From the NCBI GenBank assembly GCA_019310965.1, contig JAFDDG010000027.1, positions 1 to 40,911 on the forward strand: a stretch of DNA of 40,911 bases, in the 5' to 3' direction. This document shows, piece after piece, positions 24,348-32,409 of this stretch. The notes under the pieces are model-generated. The model had not been told where the DNA came from, did no database searches, and saw nothing but the letters and a program-made list of their open reading frames with translations. Position numbers and translations under genes: made by a program. The stretch is from Deltaproteobacteria bacterium. GTDB taxonomy: Bacteria; Myxococcota_A; UBA9160; SMWR01. Within the stretch, counting starts at the first letter, position 1, and each line of letters starts with the position of its first letter.

Positions 24348-25777
24348 TCGGCCCCTCGCAGCACCAGCGCGTCGAAGTGGCCCCGCACCTCGCTGCGGGT
24401 CGACGTCCAGTCGTCGAGCAGCTGCACGCGCGCCGCGTCGCCCGACTCGTTCTCATATCCCATGCGTCGCGCCAATTCGAGTTGATCCGCCGGCTCTCGG
24501 GGAAAGCGCGCGGTCTGCCGTTCTTCCGCCAGCTGCAGGGCGTGTTCCGCGCGGCGCAGCCAGACGTAGGCATCGCCGAGGGCAGCGCAAGTCGCTTCCG
24601 GCAGCAGGCCGCGGCGGGCCAGCACGCCGAGCGCGTCGAGCACGTTGCCGGTGCGCAGCTCCGGCTCGCGACCTCCGTAGAAGAGCTGCAGCCATTGCGT
24701 CAGGAACTCGACGTCGCGAATGCCGCCAGGGCCTTCCTTGAGGTTCGCCTCCAGGTCGCGCCCCGAGCGCTTGCGCTCGGACTCGATGCGGTCCTTCATG
24801 CTCCGCACTTCGTGCATCACATCGCTGCCGATCGAGCGCCGGTACACGAAGGGAACGATCTCCGCGGCAAAGCGTTCGGCCGCTCGAGCGTCACCGGTGA
24901 CGGGACGCAGGCGGATCAGCATCTGGCGCTCCCATTCGGCGCCGAAGGCCTCGTAATAGCTGAGGGCTGCATCCACCGAGTTCGCCAGCACACCGGCGCG
25001 GCCCTCGGGTCGCAGGTCGAGATCGACGCGGTAGCCGAAGCCATCGGGGGTCGGTGCTTCGAGGCCCTGCTTGAAGCGCTCGATGACGCCGGCAATGGCG
25101 GCGTTGTAGGCCGGTGGGTCCGCGTCGGCGGGCGGCTCGTGCAGAAATAGGACGTCCACGTCGGACGAGAAGTTGAGCTCCGAGCCCCCGAGCTTGCCAA
25201 GAGCGAGCAAGGCCGGCATCGGCGCTTCGCGTTCGCGCACCGCACACTCGAGTGCGGCGGAAAGGCAGACATCGGCCAGATCGGAGAGCTCGCGGAAGCC
25301 GTCGGCGAACGGCCGCCCCGCGAGATCGCGGGCGGCGATGCGCAGCAGTCCGCGATACTTGGTGTGCCGGATTGCCGTCCAGTCGCTGGGAATCGTCTGG
25401 CATTCCGGGGCGGCGGGCGGCTCGCCGCGAAGCTCGGGGAGCCATTCCGGGTGGCGCTGCAGCATGCGGGCGAGCACACCGCTCGCACCCAGCACATGGG
25501 GAAGCGTCGGGGTCTGGGTGATGTCGACGGGCGCGCCAGCGCGGCGCGCCCTCTCAGCGATCTCGCGCAGTGCGCTGGCGCCGAAACCGGGGCGTGCCGA
25601 CACGAGCAGGCGCGGCGCCCAGGCTGCAAGGCCGCCGGCGAGGTCGGGGTCTGCCGCGGCAGCTGCGAAGTGCCGGGCCGCGGAGCTCGGATCGGGCTCG
25701 CCGGTGCAATCCAGGCAGTTGGCGACGTCGTCCCCGCGTGCCAGGCGTGTGACGAACTCGGCGGCGAGTGTCGTCAT
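24344..25777 (-). CDS. glnE: GlnE N-terminal half: adenylyl-glutamine synthetase phosphorylase (AR) module
   Basis: A 477-aa protein equal to the N-terminal half of GlnE, which removes AMP from glutamine synthetase by phosphorolysis when nitrogen is scarce. The catalytic block GKLGGSELNFSSDVDVLF spans residues 194-211, with Asp206 and Asp208. It is followed by GYRVDLDLRPEGRAGVL, WERQMLIRLRPVTGD and LKEGPGGIRDVEFLTQWLQL, all in the order found in full-length GlnE. The ORF stops exactly at the domain boundary (after HFDALVLRGAE), and the AT gene starts in a different frame within the stop (ATGA). It starts six bases after the recQ stop, so it depends on recQ transcription. A single-base sequencing error could also split the gene, but the clean overlap argues against it. 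Confidence 0.88.
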   Translation of the reverse strand: MTTLAAEFVTRLARGDDVANCLDCTGEPDPSSAARHFAAAAADPDLAGGLAAWAPRLLVSARPGFGASALREIAERARRAGAPVDITQTPTLPHVLGASGVLARMLQRHPEWLPELRGEPPAAPECQTIPSDWTAIRHTKYRGLLRIAARDLAGRPFADGFRELSDLADVCLSAALECAVREREAPMPALLALGKLGGSELNFSSDVDVLFLHEPPADADPPAYNAAIAGVIERFKQGLEAPTPDGFGYRVDLDLRPEGRAGVLANSVDAALSYYEAFGAEWERQMLIRLRPVTGDARAAERFAAEIVPFVYRRSIGSDVMHEVRSMKDRIESERKRSGRDLEANLKEGPGGIRDVEFLTQWLQLFYGGREPELRTGNVLDALGVLARRGLLPEATCAALGDAYVWLRRAEHALQLAEERQTARFPREPADQLELARRMGYENESGDAARVQLLDDWTSTRSEVRGHFDALVLRGAE

Positions 25778-25783
25778 CGGAGT

Positions 25784-27757
25784 TCATTCTCCGGAGGGGC
25801 CGGAGTCTCCACCTCCGGTGCGACCTCCGCGTGCGCCGCCGCCACCGCCGCCACCGCGGCCGCCGCGGTTTCCGCCGCGGGAACGGCGGCGGCCACCGCG
25901 GGAGCGCCCGCTGCGCTTCGAGGAGCGCTTCTTCTTGGAGCGTTCGGTCTTCGGCAGCGCCAGCGGTGCGAAGAAGCCGGTAGGACGGCGCGGCTTGCCG
26001 CGGCAGACATCGCACAGGCCGCATTCCTCGCCGCTGTCTTCGCCGAAGTAGCGCTGCAGGAACTGCGCCCGGCATTCTCCGTGCACGGCGTAGTCTCCGA
26101 TCAGGTCGAGGCGTCGCGAGTCTTGGCGTCGCAGACGTTCGAACTGGCCGGCCAGGCTGCGGGTGTCTTCCTCGATCGACCGATCCGGGTTCACGACCTC
26201 GATCTCGGAACCGTCGCAGTTGACGAAGCCGGCCTCCTCGATCTTCGACAGCAGCGCCTGGGTGATGCGGGGGCCGAGCTCCGCCGAGAGCGCCAGCGCC
26301 TCGAGCGTCGGACTGCGTTGCTCGTCGTGCCAGGCTTCGAGCGCCGCGCCCAGCTTGAAGAGCTGGTCGGGTCGGATGCGGCTGCGGTTGAGCAACGCCT
26401 GGTGGATCTCCCGGTCGGCCGGGTCGTAGAGCAGGATGCAGTTGGCCTTCTTGCCGTCGCGGCCACCGCGGCCCGCCTCCTGCACGTACTGTTCGAGGGA
26501 CGCCGGTGACTGGTAGTGCAGCACGTAACGGATGTCGGGCTTGTCGATGCCCAGCCCGAATGCGTTGGTGGCGATCATCACCGTCCGGTGACCGCGTCGC
26601 ATGTAGCGCCGTTGCTCGGTCTCGCGCTCGGCTGCGGTCATGCCGCCGTGATAGCGGTGCGCGGGAATCCGGAAATGCTTCAGGAGCGCCCAGATCATGT
26701 CGACCTCGCGGCGCGTCGAGCAATAGACGATGCCCGGCCGCCGCAAGCGCTTGATCAAGCGCACCAGTACTCGCGCGCGGACGTCGCCCTCGGCGGGCAG
26801 CACCTCGAATGCCAGGTTCGAGCGATGCGGCGAGACGTCGATCACTGCCGGGTCGCGCATGCGCAGCGATTTCACGATCGCCTCGCGCACGTGCTCGGTG
26901 GCGGTGGCCGTCAGCGCGAGCAACGGCGGCTCGCCGATGGCGCGCAGCTGGGCGCCGATGCGCCGATAGGCCGGCCGGAAGTCGTAGCCCCATTCGGAAA
27001 TGCAGTGGGCCTCGTCGACGGCAACCAGACTGACGCCGCTCTTCTGCAGGCGCTCGATGAGAATCGGGTTGGCGAGGGTCTCCGGTGTGGTGAGGACCAG
27101 CAGCGAGCCGCCCTCTTCGATGCGATCGAGGGCCCGCTGGCGCTGCTTGCCGCGCACGGTGCCGTCGAGGCGCACGACCGGCACGTCGCGCTCGATGAGC
27201 TTCTGGTGCTGATCCTCGAGCAGCGCCAGCAGTGGTGAGATCACGACCACCGGCTTGGGCAGCAGCATGGAGGGCAGCTGGTAGCACGCCGATTTGCCGA
27301 AGCCGGTCGGCACGATCATCACCACGTCGTTGCCGGCGAGGGTCTCGCTGATCACCAGCTCTTGCTCGGGATGCAGCTGCTCGATGCCGAGCTGTGCGGC
27401 GGCGCCAGCGACGGTCAGCGTCTCGCGCCGCTCGGCGGTCTCGGCGGCGGAGGGCGCTGCCACGGCAGGCCTGGCCTTGCGCGGCTGCGCCTTGCGGGCG
27501 GGTGTCGACTTTGCGCGCCGGGCACCGGGCTCGTCAGTGGCGCTGGCAGCCGTCTTCCGGCGCCGCGGTCGGCGCGATCGGCGCCGCGCGGGTTTCGCGG
27601 GGTTGGGGGCGGTTTCCGACCCCAACGGGGTGGGCTCGTCCGCCGCCTCGGCTGTGGCGGCCTGCTCTGTGGGGGGCTTCCGGGTCCCCTTCTTCTGCGC
27701 CCCGGCCGATTTCCGGGAGGTGGGCTGGTCCGAGGCGGCGCGGCGTCGAGCGGTCAC
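25784..27757 (-). CDS. recQ: RecQ family ATP-dependent DNA helicase with basic N- and Gly/Arg-rich C-tails
   Basis: A ~657-aa superfamily 2 helicase. The core has IVPTGFGKSACYQLPS (Walker A, Phe in place of the usual second Gly), VDEAHCISEWGYDFRPAYR (DEAH box plus the RecQ aromatic-rich loop), LALTATAT, IATNAFGLGIDKPDIR and the arginine-finger motif QEAGRGGRDG. The zinc-binding domain is present as GECRAQFLQRYF...CGLCDVC. No HRDC domain is seen. The N-terminal ~115 residues are Lys/Arg/Ala/Pro-rich, and the C-terminus is an Arg/Gly-rich tail with a run of eight Gly, an RGG-box-like sequence likely to bind nucleic acid. The start is GTG 27757; an ATG at 27874 would extend it by 39 residues. 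First gene of recQ-glnE1-glnE2. Confidence 0.9.
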   Translation of the reverse strand: MTARRRAASDQPTSRKSAGAQKKGTRKPPTEQAATAEAADEPTPLGSETAPNPAKPARRRSRRPRRRKTAASATDEPGARRAKSTPARKAQPRKARPAVAAPSAAETAERRETLTVAGAAAQLGIEQLHPEQELVISETLAGNDVVMIVPTGFGKSACYQLPSMLLPKPVVVISPLLALLEDQHQKLIERDVPVVRLDGTVRGKQRQRALDRIEEGGSLLVLTTPETLANPILIERLQKSGVSLVAVDEAHCISEWGYDFRPAYRRIGAQLRAIGEPPLLALTATATEHVREAIVKSLRMRDPAVIDVSPHRSNLAFEVLPAEGDVRARVLVRLIKRLRRPGIVYCSTRREVDMIWALLKHFRIPAHRYHGGMTAAERETEQRRYMRRGHRTVMIATNAFGLGIDKPDIRYVLHYQSPASLEQYVQEAGRGGRDGKKANCILLYDPADREIHQALLNRSRIRPDQLFKLGAALEAWHDEQRSPTLEALALSAELGPRITQALLSKIEEAGFVNCDGSEIEVVNPDRSIEEDTRSLAGQFERLRRQDSRRLDLIGDYAVHGECRAQFLQRYFGEDSGEECGLCDVCRGKPRRPTGFFAPLALPKTERSKKKRSSKRSGRSRGGRRRSRGGNRGGRGGGGGGGARGGRTGGGDSGPSGE

Positions 27758-28113
27758 GGGCGCACGCCTCGCCGGATGCAAGCCCACGCTGCTCGGATCT
27801 GTTGCGGTTGCTCTCGCTTCGAAATGATCCCGTCCTCCGGGTGCCCACGGGAGCGCCCTGCGAGACCGCCGCATCTGGACATCCCTCGCCCGTAGCGATG
27901 CGGCGCTACGGGCCGCCCATGAGCGCGGCCATTCGCCTGTGCGGCACCCGTGCTGGCAGTGCGCCGGGGTCCCCCGGTCTCGCTCTGCGTTGGGAGCACG
28001 CCGTGCTCGCGCCGCGGACCATAGCAGGAACCGGCGGCGAGGGGGACTCCGGATCCCCTCGCCGGCTGGCTATGCTGGAGCGGGCCTGCGCGGCTGGGCC
28101 AGGGGGGGAGAAC
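27758..28113. other. 356-bp gap between divergent recQ and symporter genes
   Basis: Holds the possible N-terminal extension of RecQ (minus strand, to 27874) and must contain both promoters. I see no convincing sigma-70 boxes, repeat or RNA gene. The purine-rich run ending at 28110 is the ribosome site of the symporter. Confidence 0.4.
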
Positions 28114-29394
28114 GTGCCGGAAAACAATACGGGCCGGCCGGCCCTGACCAGGCGGATCCTGTTTGCGATGCTGGCCGGCTTGATGGTGGGGCTCGTCATC
28201 AACCTGGCGGGCAGCCAGCGGCTCCTGGCCCCCGGCGCGTCCGCCGTGCTGGATGACTACCTGATCGCCGGCCTTTTCAGCGTCGTGGGGACCATCTTTC
28301 TCGCCAGCCTCAAGCTGCTGGTCGTGCCGCTGGTTTTTGTCTCGATCGTATGCGGCACGGCCTCGCTCGATGACGTCACCAAGCTCGGGCGGGTCGGTGG
28401 CAAGACCCTGCTGCTCTACATGTTGACGACTGCGACGGCGATCTCCCTGGCGCTGATGGCGGCCGTGCTGGTGCAGCCCGGTGCGGGCTTCGACCTGCCG
28501 ACCGGACTCGAGTACGCCGGAAAGGTGGCCCCGCCGCTCACCCAGACACTGATCGACATCTTCCCGACGAACCCGGTACAGGCGATGGCGGAGGGCAATA
28601 TGCTCCAGATCCTCGTCTTCTCCCTGTTGTTCGGGTTTGCACTCACGCTCTCGGGCGAGCCGGGCAAGCGCGTGCTTGCGTTCTTTCAGGATCTCAACGT
28701 CGTCGTGTTGCGGCTCGTGATGGTGTTGATCGAGCTCGCGCCGTACGGTGTCTTCTGCCTGATTGCCAAGGTCTTTGCGGAGCAGGGCTTTCACGCCATC
28801 GCTCCGCTGGCGAAGTACTTCTTCGTCGTGCTGGGGGTGTTGTTCCTGCACGCGAGCTTCACCTTCCCGCTGTTGTTGAAGGGCCTGGCGGGCCTCGATC
28901 CGCTCACCTTCTTCCGAAAGATGCGCCCGCCAGTGGCGTTGGGGTTCAGCACGGCCAGTAGCGGAGCCACCCTGCCTGTCACTCTGGAGACCGTCGAGCG
29001 TCGGCTGGGCGTCGACAATTCGATCTGCTCGTTCACGTTGCCGCTGGGCGCCACGATCAACATGGACGGCACCGCGATCATGCAAGGGGTAGCCACCGTG
29101 TTCATCGCCCAGGCCTACGGCATCGAGATCGGCATGAGCGGCTACCTGATGGTGGTGGTGACCGCGACGCTGGCGTCGATCGGTACGGCCGCGGTGCCTG
29201 GAGTCGGGCTCGTGATGCTGGCCATGGTGTTGCGACAGGTGAACCTGCCGGTGGAGGGCATTGCGCTGATCATCGGGGTCGATCGGCTGCTCGACATGGT
29301 GCGCACGGCGGTGAACCTGCTGGGTGATGCCGCCGTGTCCTGTGTCGTTGCCAAGGGCGAGGGCCGCCTCGATGTGGCCGTGTTCCGTGACTGA
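28114..29394 (+). CDS. Dicarboxylate/amino acid:cation symporter (glutamate/aspartate type)
   Basis: A 426-aa integral membrane transporter of the DAACS (SLC1) family, taking up acidic amino acids with Na+ or H+. The HP1 loop is SSGATLP (residues 282-288) and the TM7 motif is NMDGT (316-320). TM8 contains Asp390, Asp394, Arg397, Thr398, Asn401 and Asp405, the same residues (by coincidence at the same numbers) that in archaeal GltPh bind aspartate and sodium. Arg397 favours glutamate/aspartate over C4-dicarboxylates, whose DctA carriers differ here. About eight hydrophobic segments are visible. The GTG start has GGGGAG three bases upstream; ATG 28072 is an alternative. Its stop overlaps the NrtS-like gene by eight bases, suggesting coupled nitrogen uptake. 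Confidence 0.88.
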   Translation: MPENNTGRPALTRRILFAMLAGLMVGLVINLAGSQRLLAPGASAVLDDYLIAGLFSVVGTIFLASLKLLVVPLVFVSIVCGTASLDDVTKLGRVGGKTLLLYMLTTATAISLALMAAVLVQPGAGFDLPTGLEYAGKVAPPLTQTLIDIFPTNPVQAMAEGNMLQILVFSLLFGFALTLSGEPGKRVLAFFQDLNVVVLRLVMVLIELAPYGVFCLIAKVFAEQGFHAIAPLAKYFFVVLGVLFLHASFTFPLLLKGLAGLDPLTFFRKMRPPVALGFSTASSGATLPVTLETVERRLGVDNSICSFTLPLGATINMDGTAIMQGVATVFIAQAYGIEIGMSGYLMVVVTATLASIGTAAVPGVGLVMLAMVLRQVNLPVEGIALIIGVDRLLDMVRTAVNLLGDAAVSCVVAKGEGRLDVAVFRD

Positions 29395-29623
29395 TGCGTC
29401 CGTTGGCTGGCTCGGGCTCGTCTTCTCCCGGGCCGTGGTGCGCCGCGCCCTGGTTTTTGCCGTGGTGGTGGGCGCGGTGCTGATCGCCATCAACCACGGC
29501 GACGCGCTGCTGCGCGGTGACGTGAGTGGGGGCCGTGGGCTGCGCATGGGGCTCACATTGCTGGTGCCCTACGTGGTCTCGACGCTCTCGAGCGTGCTGG
29601 CGCTGCGCGAAAACAGCAGCTGA
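29387..29623 (+). CDS. nrtS: NrtS-like small nitrate/nitrite transporter
   Basis: A 78-aa protein with two hydrophobic segments. The core RRALVFAVVVGAVLIAINHGDALL followed by GLTLLVPYVVSTLSSVLAL matches the NrtS family, very small nitrate/nitrite transporters first described in cyanobacteria, including the invariant INHGD motif and the LVPYxVST block. The GTG start overlaps the end of the symporter gene by eight bases in another frame, so the two are co-translated. Length is as expected for the family, which probably works as an oligomer. Confidence in the family is good; transport has been shown only for a few members. Confidence 0.72.
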   Translation: MTDASVGWLGLVFSRAVVRRALVFAVVVGAVLIAINHGDALLRGDVSGGRGLRMGLTLLVPYVVSTLSSVLALRENSS

Positions 29624-29643
29624 ACCCGCCGAAAGCGAAAAGA

Positions 29644-29729
29644 AACGGGGACGCCCTTATCTTTTCCGCCGGGATGCGGGGAACCCCACTCGGTGCCTGG
29701 AAAGGGTAAAAGGCAAGGGCGTCCCCGTT
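29644..29729. repeat. REPIN-like inverted repeat
   Basis: Two perfect 15-bp arms, AACGGGGACGCCCTT (29644-29658) and its complement AAGGGCGTCCCCGTT (29715-29729), separated by 56 bp. Inner sequence is partly complementary too (CTTTTCC versus GGAAAGG/AAAAGG). It fills the gap between the convergent nrtS and wax-ester synthase genes. GGGGACG-type palindromic units of this kind are typical of REP sequences mobilised by RAYT transposases, usually as inverted pairs. It could also serve as a bidirectional terminator. Confidence 0.6.
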
Positions 29730-29733
29730 CGCG

Positions 29734-31161
29734 TTAGCTGGAGGGGGAGAGGGGTTTTACGTCCGCGGCTTCGGCGACCCGCCGGTACGCGTTGCCGACC
29801 ATGCGGGCGAAAACGTCGAGGTCGGGGACACGCTCGGGATCGGAGTTGAAACCCCAGCACACCCTGCCGTTGTAGCTCATCAGCGCGACGCCGAGGCCGA
29901 CGTTCGGGAGTAGCGGCACCATCGGAAACAACTCGAGCAGCTCGGCTCCGAGGATGTAGAGCGGGAACTGCGGGCCGGGCACATTCGTGACGATGGTGTT
30001 CATGCTGCCCGAGACGGCCTGCACCCCGAGGGAGAACAGGGCCGTGGGCATGGCGCCCATGGCCTGGATCATCAGGTCCGCGCCGAGGGCCAGGCGGCTC
30101 TCCTTCAGCTGCTGCGTCGTGGTGTGGATGCGCTCGAGCTGTCGTTTCGGATCCACCTCGTCGAGCGGAAGCTCCACCAGCCAGCCGGAGACGCGGTTTC
30201 CCATCTCGCCGCGCTCCTCGTCGCTGCGCACGCTGACAGGGGTCTGGGCGCGGAATTCGATGTCGTGCAAGGGGACGCCCCGGTGCTGCATGTAGTCGCG
30301 GAAAGCGCCGGTGAGAATCGTCAGCACCACGTCGTTGACCGTGCAGCCGAGCCCACGACGCACGGCCTTGATGTCGTCGAGTTGCATGCGCAGCCACTCG
30401 AACGAGCGGTGGGGTCCGAGCTGCCCGTTGATCGGTGTCTCGGACGAGGCGTGCGCCTGGGCGGAGATGGACGCGCGGACCGCCGCGGCGCGCACCGCAA
30501 TCTCTTCGCCGAGGTTCTCGGTCTCGCTGCGGAACTGACTCAGGCCGCGGAGGGCACGGAGGGGTGCGCCCAGGCGCCGACCCCAGGAGCCGGTGAAGAG
30601 CTCGCTCGAGGTTGGCGCAGGCCGCGGCACGTAGGGAGGTGGGGCGTGTATCACTGCCTCCGGGCTCGGCGACTGGAGGATCTGGCTGATGTCCACGCCG
30701 GAGGAGCCGTCGATCATGCAGTGGTGGATCTTGCTGATGATTGCGAATCGGTCGCCTTCGAGTCCTTCGACCACCCACATCTCCCACAGAGGCCGGTGGC
30801 GATCGAGGGGCTTGGCCTGGATCCGCGAGGCCATGCGCTTGAGCTGTGTTTCGCTGCCCGGCCGGGGCAGGGCGGTGTGGCGGATGTGGTAGTCGATGTG
30901 GAAGTGGTCGTCGTCGATCCACACCGGCGCATTCTCGAACGGGATGAAACGAAGCACCTGGCGGTAGCGTGGGATCTGATGCAGTACGGATTCGGTGAAG
31001 CGAGAGATGGCCGCCACGTCGATCCCGCCGCCCGGCTTCGCGAGCGGGCCCGCCGCGAAGATCTGGGTCGTCGCCACGTGCATCGGCAGATTCGAAGTCT
31101 CCATCAGGAGAAACGAATTGTCCTGGGCAGAGAGGGGGTCGTATTTGTAAGAGGCCATCAT
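29734..31161 (-). CDS. Wax ester synthase/diacylglycerol acyltransferase (WS/DGAT)
   Basis: A ~475-aa bifunctional WS/DGAT-type acyltransferase that makes wax esters or triacylglycerol from acyl-CoA at the inner membrane. The catalytic HHxxxDG motif is ISKIHHCMIDGSSG (His146, His147, Asp151, Gly152). Other family blocks are LSAQDNSFLLMET near the N-terminus, HIDYHIRHTALPRPG, PLWEMWVVEGLEGDR, TVNDVVLTILTGAFRDYM, NTIVTNVPGPQFPLYILGAELLE cut here to its NVPGPQ core, and VGLGVALMSYNGR near the C-terminus. AGGAG lies four bases before the first ATG (31161) and seven before a second (31158). It ends four bases after the REPIN-like repeat. Suggests storage lipid synthesis beside lipid catabolism. 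Confidence 0.92.
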   Translation of the reverse strand: MMASYKYDPLSAQDNSFLLMETSNLPMHVATTQIFAAGPLAKPGGGIDVAAISRFTESVLHQIPRYRQVLRFIPFENAPVWIDDDHFHIDYHIRHTALPRPGSETQLKRMASRIQAKPLDRHRPLWEMWVVEGLEGDRFAIISKIHHCMIDGSSGVDISQILQSPSPEAVIHAPPPYVPRPAPTSSELFTGSWGRRLGAPLRALRGLSQFRSETENLGEEIAVRAAAVRASISAQAHASSETPINGQLGPHRSFEWLRMQLDDIKAVRRGLGCTVNDVVLTILTGAFRDYMQHRGVPLHDIEFRAQTPVSVRSDEERGEMGNRVSGWLVELPLDEVDPKRQLERIHTTTQQLKESRLALGADLMIQAMGAMPTALFSLGVQAVSGSMNTIVTNVPGPQFPLYILGAELLELFPMVPLLPNVGLGVALMSYNGRVCWGFNSDPERVPDLDVFARMVGNAYRRVAEAADVKPLSPSS

Positions 31162-31230
31162 TTCGCTCCTGCCGGCGGCGCGGCGCCTCCAGCTTGGCAC
31201 GAATCGGGAGGGGATGGCCAGTGCGAGCCG

Positions 31231-32397
31231 TCAGGAGATGTGCGGTCCCGTCTCCCCGATGACTGCCGCGAGTCGCGCGCTCAGGCGATCGTAGGCTTCG
31301 AGTTCGTCCGGGGCAAAGTACTCCGCCAGCATCGTGAAGCCGACGCCCGGCGGCAGGGCTGCGATCCCGGCTGCGGTGAGCCCGGCGCGCAGCAATCGGC
31401 GGCGCGACAACGTCCGGTGTCGACATCCGAGGCTGGCGGCGAGCGCTGCGGCCCAGCCGGCGCTGGCGGCGACCCGGGCGTCTTCGCGTATTCGCTGCGC
31501 TCTCTCGCGCCCAGTCGCGAGCATCTCTGCAGCCAGGACGGCTGCTGCGCGGGCAGGCCCGGCCGGCGGCCGCGGAGCGTCATGGATCTCGAGCTCGGCG
31601 ACCAGGCCGGCGTGGTCCGAGAATGTTGCGGGTCGTCCGTCGATCTCGAATCGTTCGTCGAAGGCGCGGCCGAGCGCCCGCACACGCAGGCCGGAGGTGT
31701 CGCCATCGCGGATGAAGACGTAGTCGATGCGCTTGTGAGAAGCCGTGGACTTTCGGAAAGGGTTGCTCGAGTCGACCGTTGGCTCCCGCCAGCCGGTTTC
31801 GGCGGCGGCGTCCCGTAGCTGGGTGAGGCCCGCGAGAACCCGATATTCGTCGTCGATCTCCCGGAAGTTGAGGTCGCCCAGCAGCACGACCGGATCGCGC
31901 GCTCGGTCGAGCTCCGTCGCGAGTTCGATGATCTGTCCGACCCGCACCGAGCGGTACTCGTGGCTCACGTGGCGGCCGTAGCGCGCCTGCAGATGCGTCG
32001 TCAGCAGATGCAGCGGGCCGGAGGGGAGCGCGATCCGCACTGCGATGAAGCCCTTGCGGCCGTAGTAGTCCAGGTGGTCCGGGCGTGTCGGCAGCTGTGG
32101 CAAGCTGAATCGCTGGAGCCGTGGGCTTTCGAGCGGCCAGCGGGAGAGCAGCAGCAGGCCGCCGGCTCCCAACGCATCTTTGGCGGACCAGGCGTGTTGC
32201 AGCCCTGCACTGCGTCCCGCCCGAGTCAGGGCGCGCCGGGCGGACTGGGTCCAGACTTCCTGGAACGCGATGACGTCCGGTCTCACCCGAGGGATCTCTG
32301 CACCGATGGCGTGAATGCGCTCCGCAACAGAGCTCCCGATCGGATCGGGCAGTGCCCAGGCGTTCAGGGTGGCGACGCGGAGCTTCGATGTGTGCAC
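31231..32397 (-). CDS. Endonuclease/exonuclease/phosphatase (EEP) family protein
   Basis: A 388-aa EEP-fold metalloenzyme resembling bacterial sphingomyelinase/inositol-phosphatase-like members. Motifs: VATLNAWALPDP (metal-binding Asn), VIAFQEVW (Glu), LLTTHLQARYG (His), VLLGDLNFREID (Asp-x-Asn) and ATFSDHAGLVAELE (terminal Asp-His). These span residues 8-~270. The C-terminal ~115 residues are unusual: a helical Arg/Ala-rich part followed by SRRRLLRAGLTAAGIAALPPG, a basic patch and short hydrophobic segment. No N-terminal signal is present. The start GTG 32397 lies 12 bp after the stop of the small exported protein gene, with only a weak ribosome site, so the genes are probably coupled. Substrate (lipid or nucleic acid) unknown. 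Confidence 0.8.
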   Translation of the reverse strand: MHTSKLRVATLNAWALPDPIGSSVAERIHAIGAEIPRVRPDVIAFQEVWTQSARRALTRAGRSAGLQHAWSAKDALGAGGLLLLSRWPLESPRLQRFSLPQLPTRPDHLDYYGRKGFIAVRIALPSGPLHLLTTHLQARYGRHVSHEYRSVRVGQIIELATELDRARDPVVLLGDLNFREIDDEYRVLAGLTQLRDAAAETGWREPTVDSSNPFRKSTASHKRIDYVFIRDGDTSGLRVRALGRAFDERFEIDGRPATFSDHAGLVAELEIHDAPRPPAGPARAAAVLAAEMLATGRERAQRIREDARVAASAGWAAALAASLGCRHRTLSRRRLLRAGLTAAGIAALPPGVGFTMLAEYFAPDELEAYDRLSARLAAVIGETGPHIS

Positions 32398-32409
32398 CCT
32401 GGCCGGCGC

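Noticed and set aside
25800..25930. CCG/GCC-rich tract resembling a microsatellite
   Set aside because: It encodes the Gly/Arg tail of RecQ in frame, so it is explained by coding sequence.
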